From: Candidatus Flemingiibacterium merdigallinarum
GTDB taxonomy: Bacteria; Bacillota; Clostridia; Oscillospirales; CAG-272
Direction: 5' to 3'
DNA length: 33,563 nt
Assembly: GCA_904386005.1 (NCBI GenBank)
Contig: CAJFKR010000027.1
Location: 1 to 33,563 of the forward strand
The position numbers and the translations under genes are program-made. Positions 13,562-23,342 of this stretch are shown one piece after another; position 1 is the first letter of the stretch, and each line of letters opens with the position of its first letter. A model generated the notes under the pieces. That model did no database searches, had not been told where the DNA came from, and saw only the letters and a program-made list of their open reading frames with translations.

Positions 13562-16500
13562 TTATTCTCCTATGCCGATTTTGACAAAGCAGTAGCGGTC
13601 GCGCCAGCTCGACGGCGAGTAGTTGCCGTGCGGCGAGAAGCTGTGCGGCGAGACTGCGTAGGATTCGCCCTGCGGATTGTGGTGCGGTCCGAGCAGATTG
13701 CGGTTGCCGATTATCGGCTCGATTGTGATCTTCGCGGTCGAGCCCGGTTCGACAAATTTGGTGATGTCGGCGTAATAGTCAGCCCACATGAAGGTCTTGA
13801 CAAATTTGTCGTTGACATACAGCTTGGCGAGCGTTGAATAGGGCTTCGACAGCTTTATCGCGATTCGCTTGCCGTATGACTTCTTGATCTTGACCTGCTG
13901 CGACAGACGGATGCGTCCCGAGAAGAACGGGTATCCCTGCGTCGCCAGCTCGCCGCCGACAAATTCGGTCGTGCGGTTCGTGATGACAAAGCCGCCGTTG
14001 GTGAATATCGCGCGGCGCTCGCCCTCGGTATAGCCCGACTTCGAGTATACGCTGAAATCGCCGACGAGGTAGAGGCTTTCGAGCTCGGTGTCGTAGGTCA
14101 GCTTGTTGCGCTCGGTCTCGAGGACGTTGTCGTCGAACAGCACGTGATACACGTTCGGGTTCTGCTTGAAGCTGCCCGAGACGATGATTTCGTTCTCGCC
14201 GAGCCGTACGTATTTTGCTATGCTGTATGCCTTAAAGGCTTTGTCTTTCCACCACGACTTGCCGTCGTATACGAGCTTGTGACCGTTGATGGTCAGCGTA
14301 AAGTCGTCGGTGAACTCGGATACCAGTTTGAAGCTGCGCATCTCCGAGAGCTTCGCGTCGCTGTCTACCTCGAATGTGAAGCGGAGCCGGAGCGTGTCGT
14401 CGGTGCGCGCGGCGAGCAGCATTTCCATGATGTCGAGTATGTTGCGCTTTTCGCTGAATTCGCCGTCGCCGAGCGCGTATTCGCAGGAGTCGAGCGTCAG
14501 CGCGTTGTCGTCGCCGCCGTCCCAGCTCCAGTTTCTGCCGAGCGGCAGTATGAACGCCGGCTTTTGCTTTACCGTGACCTCGGGCAGGTTGTCGCCAGTG
14601 ACAATCAGGTGCGACTGCATCGGCTCGAAGCGCAGGTAGACCTCGCGCCTGCCATTGCGTGTGAGCGTGTCGGGTGCGTACACGTTCATATCGACAAGGT
14701 CGAGTATCACCGCGGGAGTGTCGCTGTCAAAGACGAGCTTCGCGTCGTATCCCCGCTCGCGATCCTGATTCTGGAAGAAATATGCCTTTCTGCCGTCTTC
14801 GAGCAGATTTACCCGGCAGTGTATCTTTTTGATCTCTCCGTTTTTGTCGGTGACGCTGATCCGCTTCAGACCATTCGCGTACAGCGCGCTGACGATCAGC
14901 TCGTCGTCATTTGTCGGAATGGCTGCGACCGTGTTCATGAATTCGACCAGCTCGTCCGAGTATACGCCGTCGACCATAGTCGGCTTGTCGCCGAGCGAGT
15001 AGATTCTGCCGCCGCGCGCCTTGAATTCGCGCAGCAGCGCGAACGTGGTCGAGTCGAGCGTCAGCATCGACGGCAGCGCGACCGCGGTGTATGAGCAGAG
15101 CCCTACCTTGAAGCCGTTGTCGAAAATCTCGCCGTGGCGAGCGATTATCGACTCGTCGCCGAGGTGATAGCCGATATGGTAAGCCGAAAGCAGATTGCAG
15201 ACCTTGACAAAATCGGCGTCGAGCTTTTGCAGCGGCGCGCAGTTCGTGCCGTTGTACGCGATATACGCGCTGTGCATCGGGTGCAGCAGCAGCAGGCTTA
15301 CTTCCTCGTCCGAGTCGGCGATCAGCTTGCCGAGCCGCGCGAAGTAGTCGTTGAACGCCTTGTAATCGTCCCACCACGGCGACTGATAGAACATGGACGG
15401 CGGATAGTCGCGCTTGCGCAGTCCGTGTATCGAATAGCCCTCGAGATGCTGACACATGAAGTTGACGCCGTTTACATACTGCCACTCGGCGATCCACTTA
15501 AGCTCCTCGAAGCTGACGTCCCAGCCGCAGAGCGCGAACGACTCGGTGAGCACGTGACGCTTGCCGAGCTGCTTTGCGACCGAGCTTACCTGCTTCGGGA
15601 TTATCGGGCTGCTTATCTGACGGCAGAGCCAGTCGACGCCGGGGATGTGCATATATTCATAGAGCGGCATGACTCCGGCAGAAGCCGACATTTGGCAGTA
15701 GAGGTTGTCCTCGAGCATCGCGTGTCCGGTGAATTTGCAGTTGTGCGAATTGCACCAGTCGTATATCTGCTTGCCGAACGATTCGCAGTACAGGCGGTTG
15801 ACGACTCGCCAAAAGTCGAAGCGGTACTTCTCATAACCCTCGCCCTCGACAAAGAGCAGCGGCAGCTTGTCGGTGACGTCGTAGCCGTTGGTCTTTTTGA
15901 ATTCGCCCGGCAGAGCGTAGGACCACGGTATCTTGTTGCGCGCGTACTGCGGCTCGTCGGTGAAGAAGCCGGGCATTGTCGCCCCGCCGAAATCGCCGCC
16001 GAGCTTATTTTTATAGGCTTTGTATGTACAGTCGATAAAAGCTTTGACGACCTTCGGGTTCAATAGGTCGACATAGTCGACATTCTTTTCATGCGCGACA
16101 TAATAGACAGTTTCGTCCGGCTTCGCCATAGACTTTGCCGCGCGGATTTTCATGTCGAGGAAGCGGCAGCCCGAGCCGCTGACGCCGTAAAAACCGAGCA
16201 GCTTGCCGTCGGGAGTCTCGGCGTCGTAGGGGCGGCAGATCAGCCAGTGAAGCTGATAGCGGTCGCCCATGCCCGAGACGATACCGCCTCCGAAGCCGCT
16301 CGGCCAGCCGTTTTCGTCATAGCTCCAGCTCTCCATGCCGATTTTTTTGCCCTCGTCGACGCAGGCGTTGATGCAGTCGAACCAGTCGTCCGACAGATAT
16401 TCGGTGATGAGACCTCCGCGCGCGTGCATGAAATAGCCGCCGAGTCCGACGCGCTTCATTTCATTGACCTGCCAGCGCAGAGTCTTTGGATCGAGCTTGT

Positions 16501-16573
16501 CGTTCCACGACCAGAACGGGTGTCCGCGGTATTCGTTTGACGGGTTTGAAAGCTCGCCGATAATGTCTTTCAT
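13562..16573 (-). CDS. Large cytoplasmic glycoside hydrolase, GH106-like
   Basis: 1003 residues without a signal peptide. The N-terminal half looks like a TIM barrel: FWSWNDKL (20-27), GYFMHARGG, W-S-Y-D-E-N-G-W-P-S-G (83-93), PGFFTDEP (Glu207) and HVLTESFALCGWD (Glu344), followed by GVNFMCQHLEGYS. The arrangement and the acidic residues resemble the GH106 alpha-L-rhamnosidase group and related uncharacterised enzymes. The C-terminal half is beta-rich (YFFQNQDRERGY and a final galactose-binding-like/jelly-roll domain around residues 880-1000). Substrate is likely a plant or host glycan taken up as an oligosaccharide, by inference. Start ATG 16571-16573 has AAAGGA about 12 bp upstream. No transporter gene is adjacent. 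Confidence 0.72.
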   Translation of the reverse strand: MKDIIGELSNPSNEYRGHPFWSWNDKLDPKTLRWQVNEMKRVGLGGYFMHARGGLITEYLSDDWFDCINACVDEGKKIGMESWSYDENGWPSGFGGGIVSGMGDRYQLHWLICRPYDAETPDGKLLGFYGVSGSGCRFLDMKIRAAKSMAKPDETVYYVAHEKNVDYVDLLNPKVVKAFIDCTYKAYKNKLGGDFGGATMPGFFTDEPQYARNKIPWSYALPGEFKKTNGYDVTDKLPLLFVEGEGYEKYRFDFWRVVNRLYCESFGKQIYDWCNSHNCKFTGHAMLEDNLYCQMSASAGVMPLYEYMHIPGVDWLCRQISSPIIPKQVSSVAKQLGKRHVLTESFALCGWDVSFEELKWIAEWQYVNGVNFMCQHLEGYSIHGLRKRDYPPSMFYQSPWWDDYKAFNDYFARLGKLIADSDEEVSLLLLHPMHSAYIAYNGTNCAPLQKLDADFVKVCNLLSAYHIGYHLGDESIIARHGEIFDNGFKVGLCSYTAVALPSMLTLDSTTFALLREFKARGGRIYSLGDKPTMVDGVYSDELVEFMNTVAAIPTNDDELIVSALYANGLKRISVTDKNGEIKKIHCRVNLLEDGRKAYFFQNQDRERGYDAKLVFDSDTPAVILDLVDMNVYAPDTLTRNGRREVYLRFEPMQSHLIVTGDNLPEVTVKQKPAFILPLGRNWSWDGGDDNALTLDSCEYALGDGEFSEKRNILDIMEMLLAARTDDTLRLRFTFEVDSDAKLSEMRSFKLVSEFTDDFTLTINGHKLVYDGKSWWKDKAFKAYSIAKYVRLGENEIIVSGSFKQNPNVYHVLFDDNVLETERNKLTYDTELESLYLVGDFSVYSKSGYTEGERRAIFTNGGFVITNRTTEFVGGELATQGYPFFSGRIRLSQQVKIKKSYGKRIAIKLSKPYSTLAKLYVNDKFVKTFMWADYYADITKFVEPGSTAKITIEPIIGNRNLLGPHHNPQGESYAVSPHSFSPHGNYSPSSWRDRYCFVKIGIGE

Positions 16574-16670
16574 AATTATTTTTCATTCCTTTCATTTGTT
16601 GATGTATTGTTACGGTGCTGTTTTGCAAAATCTTAATTGTATTTTTAGAAGTTACTTATGATATCTCCGG

Positions 16671-18044
16671 TCACATATATTTGTATTCGATCTGCGAGTA
16701 GAGCTGCGACAGCGCGCTCTTCATGTAAATCCACCAGAAGCCGTTCGCGAGGAAGGTCACGAGCCAGAACTGCTGCACGCCTTGATTGAATTCGGCGCGG
16801 AACATGAGGTGGACGAGGTTCAAAACGAGCGTGACAAAGAAAATCACGATACCGGTAGTGAACTGCACATCAAGGCTGTGCTGCTGGCTTGCGTAGATGT
16901 CGATAAGTCTGCGGTCAGTGAGGTCGGGGTCGGCGCCGAGGTGCATATCGATGAGCCGGCGCAGCTCGCGGAATACGCAGAACACCATGACAAACATCAA
17001 TAGATATTCAACCGCCGAGAAGACTCGGGTGATATTGTAGAGGTCATAAGCTTCGAATTCATGCATCACGCTTTCAAGCGAGTAGAAGACCGAGAACACG
17101 GTCGATACGCCGAAGGATACCGCCGATACCGCCGAGAACACAATGCAAATCGGGAGCGTTACCCGGTCGGTGCGCGAGTATTTCGACAGCTTCGCTATCG
17201 CGACGGCGAGGAATATGCCGCCGATGAAATTCGGGATTATGTTGACCTCGTCTATCCAGAAGTTGATGAAGAATATAAAGCCCGCCGACATGAGCGCGAC
17301 TACAGTCGCGAGCGTGCGTCTGAAATGCAGTCCGATGTTGCCGCCGATTTCAAGCTCGTACTGATTGTATACGCGGGTCATGAATTCGGTATCGTTGAAT
17401 ATTCGTATAAAGTAGGGAACCGCGTTTATAAGCCACATAATGCCGCAGAGCAGAGTTATCACAATTCCGCCGACCAGCAGCGCGGGCTTGTATTGGGCGT
17501 AGTCGATCTGCACGCCGGACGTGACGTAGCCGGAATATTCGTAGTCGGACAATGAGCAAAGCTCGGGCAAAACGCAGAGCACAGCTCTCGCCGCGAAGAA
17601 GATGTTGGTTATTGTGCGCGTGTTCTTGTAGTTTACATAGATAGCCTTGCCGTCATAGCGCGTGCCGAAGTATTCGAAGCCGTTGAATATGCGCGCTATC
17701 GAGGGGAAAAGATAGATCGATTCGACGACCGAGAAGCTGAATGTGAAGATGAGCACGAACGTGTCGTCGACGAGCGGCACAAGAGCGATCATCAAAAGCT
17801 TCGCAAGGTATATCCAGCGCAGACGCTGCAAGCCCTGCACCGCGTCCATGATTTCAGGGCAGAGATCCGCCCAAGTCAAAAGACCGCTGATCAACAGCAT
17901 ACATCCGAAGAAATCGGGCAGTATGTCGATAATATTGAGGCAGGGATTGAAGAAAAAGAACATTGACGCGATTATTTTGTACAGTACCATCTTCTTGGCG
18001 ATTGTCATGTCGCGCTTTACCGCCGTCGGTTTATTGTTGTTCAT
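16671..18044 (-). CDS. Polytopic membrane protein with duplicated I-D-x-L-P-D-x-x-G module
   Basis: 457 residues, about ten hydrophobic segments, no recognised catalytic motif. A signature near residues 30-60 (CLNIIDILPDFFGCMLLISGL) is echoed inside the protein (FWIDEVNIIPNFIGGIFLAVAI), so the chain appears to have two related halves. The same signature (GIDLLPDVVGCIIMLVAV) is in the 217-residue protein encoded at 19372-20025. Function unknown. Translation starts at ATG 18042-18044 with AAAGGA upstream. It is separated from azlD by about 100 bp and may have its own promoter. Confidence 0.75.
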   Translation of the reverse strand: MNNNKPTAVKRDMTIAKKMVLYKIIASMFFFFNPCLNIIDILPDFFGCMLLISGLLTWADLCPEIMDAVQGLQRLRWIYLAKLLMIALVPLVDDTFVLIFTFSFSVVESIYLFPSIARIFNGFEYFGTRYDGKAIYVNYKNTRTITNIFFAARAVLCVLPELCSLSDYEYSGYVTSGVQIDYAQYKPALLVGGIVITLLCGIMWLINAVPYFIRIFNDTEFMTRVYNQYELEIGGNIGLHFRRTLATVVALMSAGFIFFINFWIDEVNIIPNFIGGIFLAVAIAKLSKYSRTDRVTLPICIVFSAVSAVSFGVSTVFSVFYSLESVMHEFEAYDLYNITRVFSAVEYLLMFVMVFCVFRELRRLIDMHLGADPDLTDRRLIDIYASQQHSLDVQFTTGIVIFFVTLVLNLVHLMFRAEFNQGVQQFWLVTFLANGFWWIYMKSALSQLYSQIEYKYM

Positions 18045-18146
18045 AGCGCAATCCTTTCACAAACTATCTATATAAATTAATATTGTCACAATGCGGTCGA
18101 TAACCGAGGTTTCAATTGAATGTATGGCTGTATCGCTGCGCGTCGC

Positions 18147-18470
18147 CTAAAATACGAGCTGCACGAGCAGCATATATAATACAGTGCCCGCGGCGATTGA
18201 TACGAGTGTGCGTTTGAGGGTGAGGTGCAGAACCACCACGACGCCAATCGCGATAAGCTCGGGCAGACCGGGACTCGCGGAAGTCGGGACGCCCTTGAGA
18301 CAATAGACGATAAGCATACCGAACACCGCGGGCGGCAGCACACGTCCGAGATAGCGCAGATACGCGGGAACCGGCTTCGCCGCCGGAATCAGGATAAAAG
18401 GCAGGAAGCGGGTGAGCTGTGTCGCCGCGGCGACGACGGCTATTGTTATTATTTGTTGTGTGAGCGTCAT
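18147..18470 (-). CDS. azlD: AzlD-type branched-chain amino acid exporter subunit
   Basis: 107 residues with three to four hydrophobic helices, the normal AzlD size. Typical features: an N-terminal helix followed by [10 protein letters not shown], then [22 protein letters not shown]. AzlD is the small partner of AzlC; in Bacillus AzlCD confers resistance to 4-azaleucine by exporting branched-chain amino acids. The start codon overlaps the azlC stop by one base (TAATG), so the two are translationally coupled. Confidence 0.9.
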   Translation of the reverse strand: MTLTQQIITIAVVAAATQLTRFLPFILIPAAKPVPAYLRYLGRVLPPAVFGMLIVYCLKGVPTSASPGLPELIAIGVVVVLHLTLKRTLVSIAAGTVLYMLLVQLVF

Positions 18471-19375
18471 TATTTTCGCCCGCCTTTCTTATCGCAGCCT
18501 GAGGTCGGTATTGTATTATCGGTCGATACGGACTGTATGGTAGAGCCGGGACTGTCGGTCGATATGGACTGTATGGTCGGGCTGGGGCTGTCGGTCTGAC
18601 CGGAGCCTTTATTTAATGTATTGCCGCAAGCCATGACCGCACCTGCTTTTTTGACATCGTCTTTGATTTCCGACCGACCGAGCAGGGTCAGCGCAATCAG
18701 CAATACGAGCATCGACGGCACAATAAACCCATCGCTGCCGAATATTACAAGGCAGAGCGCGGACAGACCGATTCCGAGCAACGCGGGCAGGTGACGCTCG
18801 TCCTTCTTCCATTGTTCGAGGAAAATCACGACGAACATAGCGCACATGACAAAGTCAAGTCCGGTCGTGTCAAACGAAATAAGCGAACCGAATATACCTC
18901 CGAGCGTCGCGCCCGCGACCCAGTAGATGTGATTAAGCAGCGTGACAAACAGCATGAACAGTCCGTGGTCGACGCCATCGGGAATCTTCGCCGAGCAGTT
19001 TATCGAGAAGCTCTCGTCGCACATTCCGAAGATGAGATAGAAGCGCTTGCGTCCGGCACTGCGGTATTTGTCGAGCATGGATATGCCGTAAAATATATGC
19101 CGCGCGTTGATCATCAGCGCCATGACAAACGCGGCGAGCGGGTCGAACGCTCCGAGCAGCAGTCCGACCGTGACATATTCGACCGAGCCGGCGAATATAA
19201 TCAGGCTCATCGCCATTGGATAGACAAATGAAAAGCCGGAGACGTTCATGTATATGCCGTATGTAATGCCGAGAAAGAGGAATCCGGCGAGTATCGGCAG
19301 AGTTGGCACAAATGCGGCTGAGAGCGCCGCTGAAACGCGGTTTTTTATATGCGGGGAGGTGCTGTATCCGGTCAT
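18470..19375 (-). CDS. azlC: AzlC-type branched-chain amino acid permease with repetitive tail
   Basis: 301 residues. The first 235 match Azl[23 protein letters not shown], then [34 protein letters not shown] and the later helices [20 protein letters not shown]. The remaining 60 residues are hydrophilic, rich in Ser/Thr/Pro/Ile, and contain a tandem repeat (S-P-x-x-T-I-Q-S-x-S-T-D); most AzlC proteins end soon after the last helix, so this tail is unusual. The ATG (19373-19375) overlaps the TGA of the upstream gene in an ATGA, and the stop overlaps azlD, so three genes form a coupled operon. Confidence 0.9.
   Translation of the reverse strand: MTGYSTSPHIKNRVSAALSAAFVPTLPILAGFLFLGITYGIYMNVSGFSFVYPMAMSLIIFAGSVEYVTVGLLLGAFDPLAAFVMALMINARHIFYGISMLDKYRSAGRKRFYLIFGMCDESFSINCSAKIPDGVDHGLFMLFVTLLNHIYWVAGATLGGIFGSLISFDTTGLDFVMCAMFVVIFLEQWKKDERHLPALLGIGLSALCLVIFGSDGFIVPSMLVLLIALTLLGRSEIKDDVKKAGAVMACGNTLNKGSGQTDSPSPTIQSISTDSPGSTIQSVSTDNTIPTSGCDKKGGRK
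18515..18597 (-). repeat. 36-bp tandem repeat in the 3' end of azlC
   Basis: The decamer GACTGTATGG recurs at 18531-18540 and 18567-18576, exactly 36 bp apart, within two imperfect 36-bp units plus a partial third. In frame they code S-P-x-x-T-I-Q-S-x-S-T-D units of the hydrophilic AzlC tail. Confidence 0.8.
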
Positions 19376-20025
19376 CGTTTCTTAAATTTGTTCATATAGT
19401 TGATTATCTTGTCGTAGATATCCTCATGATACGGCATATCCTCGTCGCCCTCAAGGCAAATGTGAACATAGCAGGAAAATATCAGCTTCCATGTCAGCAA
19501 CATCCAGACAATGCTGATTATATATATGGCGAGGTTGACGTATGACCTCAATACTTCGGGCGAATTGGCGAGCGACGCGACCGCGCCGGTAACATTTGTA
19601 TAGTTCAGTATCTGCATGACGTAGTAGACCGCGGTCAGCGCGACCATGCGGGTCGCGCGCGCCGAGAGCTTATCAAGCGACACGGACTTCGACAATGTGT
19701 AGATTCCGTACAGCAAAAATATGTGATACGCGCCGACGACGATACTGTATACAATCATAAATACATAGTAAATATCCGCCAGTATTTTGGGTAAAAAGCC
19801 AAAGAAATCGGCGAGCTGGTAAAATAGCAGCGCCAGCGCGAATATCGTAAAGGGGTAGAGCGACCTCTCAGCGTATCTGAAGCCGCGGTCGTCGCAGTAC
19901 AGGAGCAGCTTCCTCACCGCGACGAGCATTATTATGCAGCCGACGACGTCGGGCAGCAGGTCAATTCCCTGAAAGGGAAAATTGAGCATGAAAAAATATC
20001 CGATAAATAGCAGTCCGAATCCCAT
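19372..20025 (-). CDS. Polytopic membrane protein of the I-D-x-L-P-D-x-x-G family
   Basis: 217 residues, about six hydrophobic segments, ending in a basic cytoplasmic tail (NKFKKR). Near the N-terminus FPFQGIDLLPDVVGCIIMLVAVRKL matches the signature duplicated in the protein at 16671-18044. Its stop codon overlaps the azlC start (ATGA), which ties its synthesis to the amino acid exporter; a shared role is possible but not shown. Start is ATG 20023-20025, bounded by an in-frame TAA only two codons upstream. No SD is visible in front of it, so initiation is either weak or SD-independent. Function unknown. Confidence 0.75.
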   Translation of the reverse strand: MGFGLLFIGYFFMLNFPFQGIDLLPDVVGCIIMLVAVRKLLLYCDDRGFRYAERSLYPFTIFALALLFYQLADFFGFLPKILADIYYVFMIVYSIVVGAYHIFLLYGIYTLSKSVSLDKLSARATRMVALTAVYYVMQILNYTNVTGAVASLANSPEVLRSYVNLAIYIISIVWMLLTWKLIFSCYVHICLEGDEDMPYHEDIYDKIINYMNKFKKR

Positions 20026-20336
20026 TTTTAATTAAAGGCTTTGGTTGTATTTGTTAAAGGCTTTGGCTACGGATACATCCGACGTAGCAGTACAGAGAGA
20101 CTCGCGGTACATCCGGCGGATTATACAGTCAGAATCGCGACATATCCGGCGGGACAACGCAGAGAGACTCGCGGTACATCCGGCGGATTATACAGTCAGA
20201 ATTGCGACACATCTCAGCGGGACAACGCGTCGGAATTGCGATACATCCGACAGACAACGCCGGACGCTACGCGCCGGATTTGCCTTATGCGTGCGGAGAA
20301 AGCCTGTAGACGCTACAGGCTTCTCCTGCTTATCTC
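20026..20336. repeat. intergenic tandem repeat block downstream of secA
   Basis: No gene here. TTAAAGGCTTTGG occurs twice near 20033-20071. From 20093 a unit of 67 bp is repeated (20093-20159 and 20160-20226), followed by a partial third. Each unit splits into two related halves of 33 and 34 bp, both built around a (T/C)GCG(G/A)(T/C)A(C/T)ATCCGGCGG-like core; the last copies are more diverged (to about 20260). Parts that would be spacers in a CRISPR array are repeated too, so it is a degenerate satellite, not CRISPR. The possible secA terminator lies at its right end. Confidence 0.8.
20294..20327 (-). terminator. hairpin downstream of secA
   Basis: On the minus strand GGAGAAGCCTGTAG pairs with CTACAGGCTTTCTCC around a 3-nt loop, with one bulged base. 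It begins 10 bp after the secA stop codon. A clear T-run is missing, so termination may be partial or the hairpin may protect the mRNA end. Confidence 0.55.
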
Positions 20337-23117
20337 TTATTCGCCCGACTCGCCTCGGCCGCAGCACTTCTTATATTTCTTGCCGCTTCCGCAGGGGCAG
20401 GGGTCGTTGCGCCCGACCTTTTTCTGCGCTGCCGCGCCGTTCGGGCTGACTATGCCGCCGGACGCCGACGAGCCTTGATTTATCGGTCGGCTCTGTCCGC
20501 CGGCAAAGCCCTCGCTTGTGGAGCGGGCGACCGCCTCGCGCTTTATTTCGGTCTTGGGACGCGGCACTACCGAAAGTATCATACGCATCGTGTCCTCGCG
20601 TATCTGCGCTACCATTTCGTCGAACATATCCGCGCCGACGAGACGGTATTCGTTGATCGGGCTGCGGTGCGCGTAAGCCTGCAAGCCTATCGAGCCGCGC
20701 AGGTCGTCCATTGCGTCGATGTGGTTCATCCAGTTCGTGTCGACCGCGCGCAGCAGCACTACCCGCTCAATCTCGCGCATCTGGTCGCCGAACAGCTCCT
20801 CCTTTGACTCATACAGCTTGTCCGCTCGCTCGTTTAACATTGTCTTGAGGTCGTCGCGCTTCAGCTTGTTGAGGTCATCGGTCGAGTAGTGGAAGTCGTC
20901 GTTTGTGCAGAGCAGACCGAAGAAATAGTTGCGCAGTCCTTCGAAGTTCCACTCGTCCGGCACGTCCGACGCGGTGAAGCTGTCGACCGTGCTGTTTATC
21001 GTCTCCTTGACCATATTCTTGACCGTGCCGCTGATGTCCGCGCCGTCGAGCACCTCGCGGCGCTGCTTGTAGATGATATTGCGCTGCTGGTTCATTACGT
21101 CGTCGTAGTTCAGGACATTCTTTCTGCGCTGGAAGTTCGCGTCCTCGAGCCGCTTCTGCGCCGACTCGATAGCGTTCGAAAGTATCGCCGCGTCAATCGG
21201 CTGGTCCTCGTCGAGTCCGAGCCGTTCGACCGCGCCCATGACCCGCTCGCTGCCGAACAGACGCATGAGGTCGTCCTCGAGCGACAGGTAGAATCTCGAT
21301 TCGCCCGGGTCGCCCTGACGTCCCGAACGTCCGCGCAGCTGGTTGTCTATGCGGCGGCTCTCGTGACGTTCTGTGCCGAGGATAAAGAGTCCACCGGCTG
21401 CGCGCACCTTTTCGGCTTCGGGAGCGATTTCTTCCTTGTGCTTTTCCAGAGCTTCGCGGTATTTTTCGCGCGCTTCGAGCACGATGTCGTCGACGTCGCT
21501 CGACGAGCCGGTCGCGAGCGCGATTACCGGCTCCTCGTAGCCGAGCCGGCGCAGATCGGACTTCGCCAGAAATTCGGCGTTGCCGCCGAGCATTATGTCG
21601 GTACCGCGACCTGCCATGTTCGTCGAGATTGTGACCGCGCCGTATTTGCCGGCCTGCGCGACGATTTCGGCTTCCTTTTCGTGGTATTTTGCGTTTAAGA
21701 CGGTGTGGGGTATTCCGTTCTGCTTTAATTTCTTCGACAGCTCCTCCGACTTTTCGATCGAGACCGTACCTACCAGCACCGGCTGACCCTTTTCGTGGCA
21801 GGCTTTGATCTGTTCGATTATCGCCTTGTACTTGCCGTTCATCGTCTTGTAGACGACGTCGCTGTGGTCCTTTCGGATCATCGGCTTGTTCGTCGGGATC
21901 TCGACGACGTCGAGCGAGTAGATTTCGCGGAACTCGTTTTCCTCGGTCAGCGCCGTACCGGTCATACCCGACAGCTTCTTGTAGAGACGGAAGAAGTTCT
22001 GGAAGGTTATCGTCGCCTGAGTCTTGGTCTCCTTCTGGATGTCGACCCGCTCCTTGGCCTCGATTGCCTGATGCAGACCGTCCGAGAAACGGCGTCCGGG
22101 CATTACGCGACCGGTGAATTCGTCGACAATCAGCACCTCGCCGTCCTTGACGATGTAGTCGTCGTCGCGGTGCATTGTGCCGTAAGCCTTTATCGCGATG
22201 TTGATATGATGGGATATCGTGGAGTTTTCGGGAGCCGACAGGTTCTCGAGCCCGAAGTATTCCTCGGCTTTCTTAATGCCGTTCTGCGTGAGCGTCGCGG
22301 TCTTCGCCTTTTCGTCGACGATGTAGTCGGCGTCGATGTCCTCGTTCAATTCCTTGTCGTCAAGCTCCTTGATGACGAACTTTTTAAGTGTGCGCACGAA
22401 CTTGTCGGTGCGGTCGTAGAGCTCGGACGAAGCCGTGCCGACGCCCGAAATTATGAGCGGGGTGCGCGCCTCGTCGATGAGAATCGAGTCGACCTCGTCG
22501 ACTATAGCGAACGCGTGACCGCGCTGCACGCACTGCTCCTTGTAGAGCACCATGTTGTCGCGCAGGTAGTCGAAGCCGAATTCGTTGTTCGTGCCGTAGG
22601 TGATGTCGGCGTTATACGCGTTCTGCTTGGCTTCGCGCGTCTGACCGTGTACGACAAGGCCGGTCGTGAGACCGAGGAAGCCGTATACCTTGCCCATCTC
22701 CTCGCTGTCGCGGCGCGCGAGGTAATCGTTGACCGTGACGATGTGTACGCCCTCGCCCTTCAGGGCGTTGAGGTATGCGGGAAGAGTCGCGACGAGCGTT
22801 TTACCCTCGCCGGTTTTCATCTCGGCGATACGACCCTGATGCAGAATGATGCCGCCCATGAGCTGGACTCTGAACGGACGCTTGCCGAGCACCCGATCCG
22901 CCGCTTCGCGCACGGCGGCGAACGCGTCGGGCAATATGTCGTCGAGCGTCTCAATTCCCGAAAGACGGGACTTCAATTTGTCGGTGACGCCGCGCAGCTC
23001 GTCGTCGGTCATGTTCTTATAGGTCGGCGCGAGGGCTTCTATTTTGTCGACAATCGGCAGGATTTTCTTGACCTGGCGCTCGCTGTAGCTGCCGATTATC
23101 TTTTCGATTAACTTCAT
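20337..23117 (-). CDS. secA: Preprotein translocase ATPase SecA
   Basis: 926 residues, full length. The motor that drives unfolded preproteins through SecYEG at the cytoplasmic membrane. Visible: Walker A in MKTGEGKT (100-107), the DEAD-like [20 protein letters not shown], the preprotein cross-linking region, the second nucleotide-binding fold with [15 protein letters not shown] and [12 protein letters not shown], the helical scaffold with a QLMGG segment near 85-89, and a C-terminal zinc-binding SEC-C motif [13 protein letters not shown] (907-919). A Ser/Gly/Pro-rich linker precedes the SEC-C motif. Start ATG 23115-23117 follows GAAAGGA. A leader of about 150 nt with a promoter at 23277-23304 lies upstream. 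All motor motifs are intact. Confidence 0.97.
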   Translation of the reverse strand: MKLIEKIIGSYSERQVKKILPIVDKIEALAPTYKNMTDDELRGVTDKLKSRLSGIETLDDILPDAFAAVREAADRVLGKRPFRVQLMGGIILHQGRIAEMKTGEGKTLVATLPAYLNALKGEGVHIVTVNDYLARRDSEEMGKVYGFLGLTTGLVVHGQTREAKQNAYNADITYGTNNEFGFDYLRDNMVLYKEQCVQRGHAFAIVDEVDSILIDEARTPLIISGVGTASSELYDRTDKFVRTLKKFVIKELDDKELNEDIDADYIVDEKAKTATLTQNGIKKAEEYFGLENLSAPENSTISHHINIAIKAYGTMHRDDDYIVKDGEVLIVDEFTGRVMPGRRFSDGLHQAIEAKERVDIQKETKTQATITFQNFFRLYKKLSGMTGTALTEENEFREIYSLDVVEIPTNKPMIRKDHSDVVYKTMNGKYKAIIEQIKACHEKGQPVLVGTVSIEKSEELSKKLKQNGIPHTVLNAKYHEKEAEIVAQAGKYGAVTISTNMAGRGTDIMLGGNAEFLAKSDLRRLGYEEPVIALATGSSSDVDDIVLEAREKYREALEKHKEEIAPEAEKVRAAGGLFILGTERHESRRIDNQLRGRSGRQGDPGESRFYLSLEDDLMRLFGSERVMGAVERLGLDEDQPIDAAILSNAIESAQKRLEDANFQRRKNVLNYDDVMNQQRNIIYKQRREVLDGADISGTVKNMVKETINSTVDSFTASDVPDEWNFEGLRNYFFGLLCTNDDFHYSTDDLNKLKRDDLKTMLNERADKLYESKEELFGDQMREIERVVLLRAVDTNWMNHIDAMDDLRGSIGLQAYAHRSPINEYRLVGADMFDEMVAQIREDTMRMILSVVPRPKTEIKREAVARSTSEGFAGGQSRPINQGSSASGGIVSPNGAAAQKKVGRNDPCPCGSGKKYKKCCGRGESGE

Positions 23118-23165
23118 TTAGACTGATACATTCCTTTCTGCGCGTCCGGAGAGCGGACACGGATA

Positions 23166-23198
23166 GATATTACCTTATGATTATGCCTGATATTACCT
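23166..23198. repeat. paired direct repeat in the secA leader
   Basis: GATATTACCT occurs at 23166-23175 and 23189-23198, 23 bp apart, in the untranslated leader of secA (AGGTAATATC on the coding strand). Next to it, GTCCG/CGGAC (around 23139-23155) can form a small hairpin. Spacing of about two helical turns would fit a dimeric operator or a structured RNA, but no partner is known. Confidence 0.4.
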
Positions 23199-23276
23199 CA
23201 CGAACGGGCGCGGTTCAACGCCGCTCGGCGTATCGGACGCGTACATGGTTTAATATAGTTTTTCAGTTTTCGGGCA

Positions 23277-23304
23277 TATATAATCAGTATACAATATTTT
23301 TCAA
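23277..23304 (-). promoter_or_regulatory. probable secA promoter
   Basis: On the minus strand TTGAAA (rc of 23299-23304), a 16-bp spacer, and TATATA (23277-23282), in an AT-rich stretch between the solute-binding-protein terminator and secA. An overlapping TATACT is also possible, so the exact boxes are uncertain. Confidence 0.42.
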
Positions 23305-23342
23305 AAAAATGCTATAAATAATTGTAAATTTTCAGATTTTTC

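Noticed and set aside
14144-16066. long plus-strand ORFs over the glycoside hydrolase gene
   Set aside because: Shadows of the minus-strand gene; low-quality Arg/Val-rich translations.
20093-20262. CRISPR array
   Set aside because: The intervals between similar cores are themselves repeated, and there are too few units; no cas gene nearby.
20041-20478. two overlapping plus-strand ORFs in the satellite block
   Set aside because: Their translations repeat because the DNA repeats and then run antisense into secA; no family match and two frames are equally open.
21795-23111. 438-codon plus-strand ORF over secA
   Set aside because: Antisense shadow of secA, which is full length and conserved.
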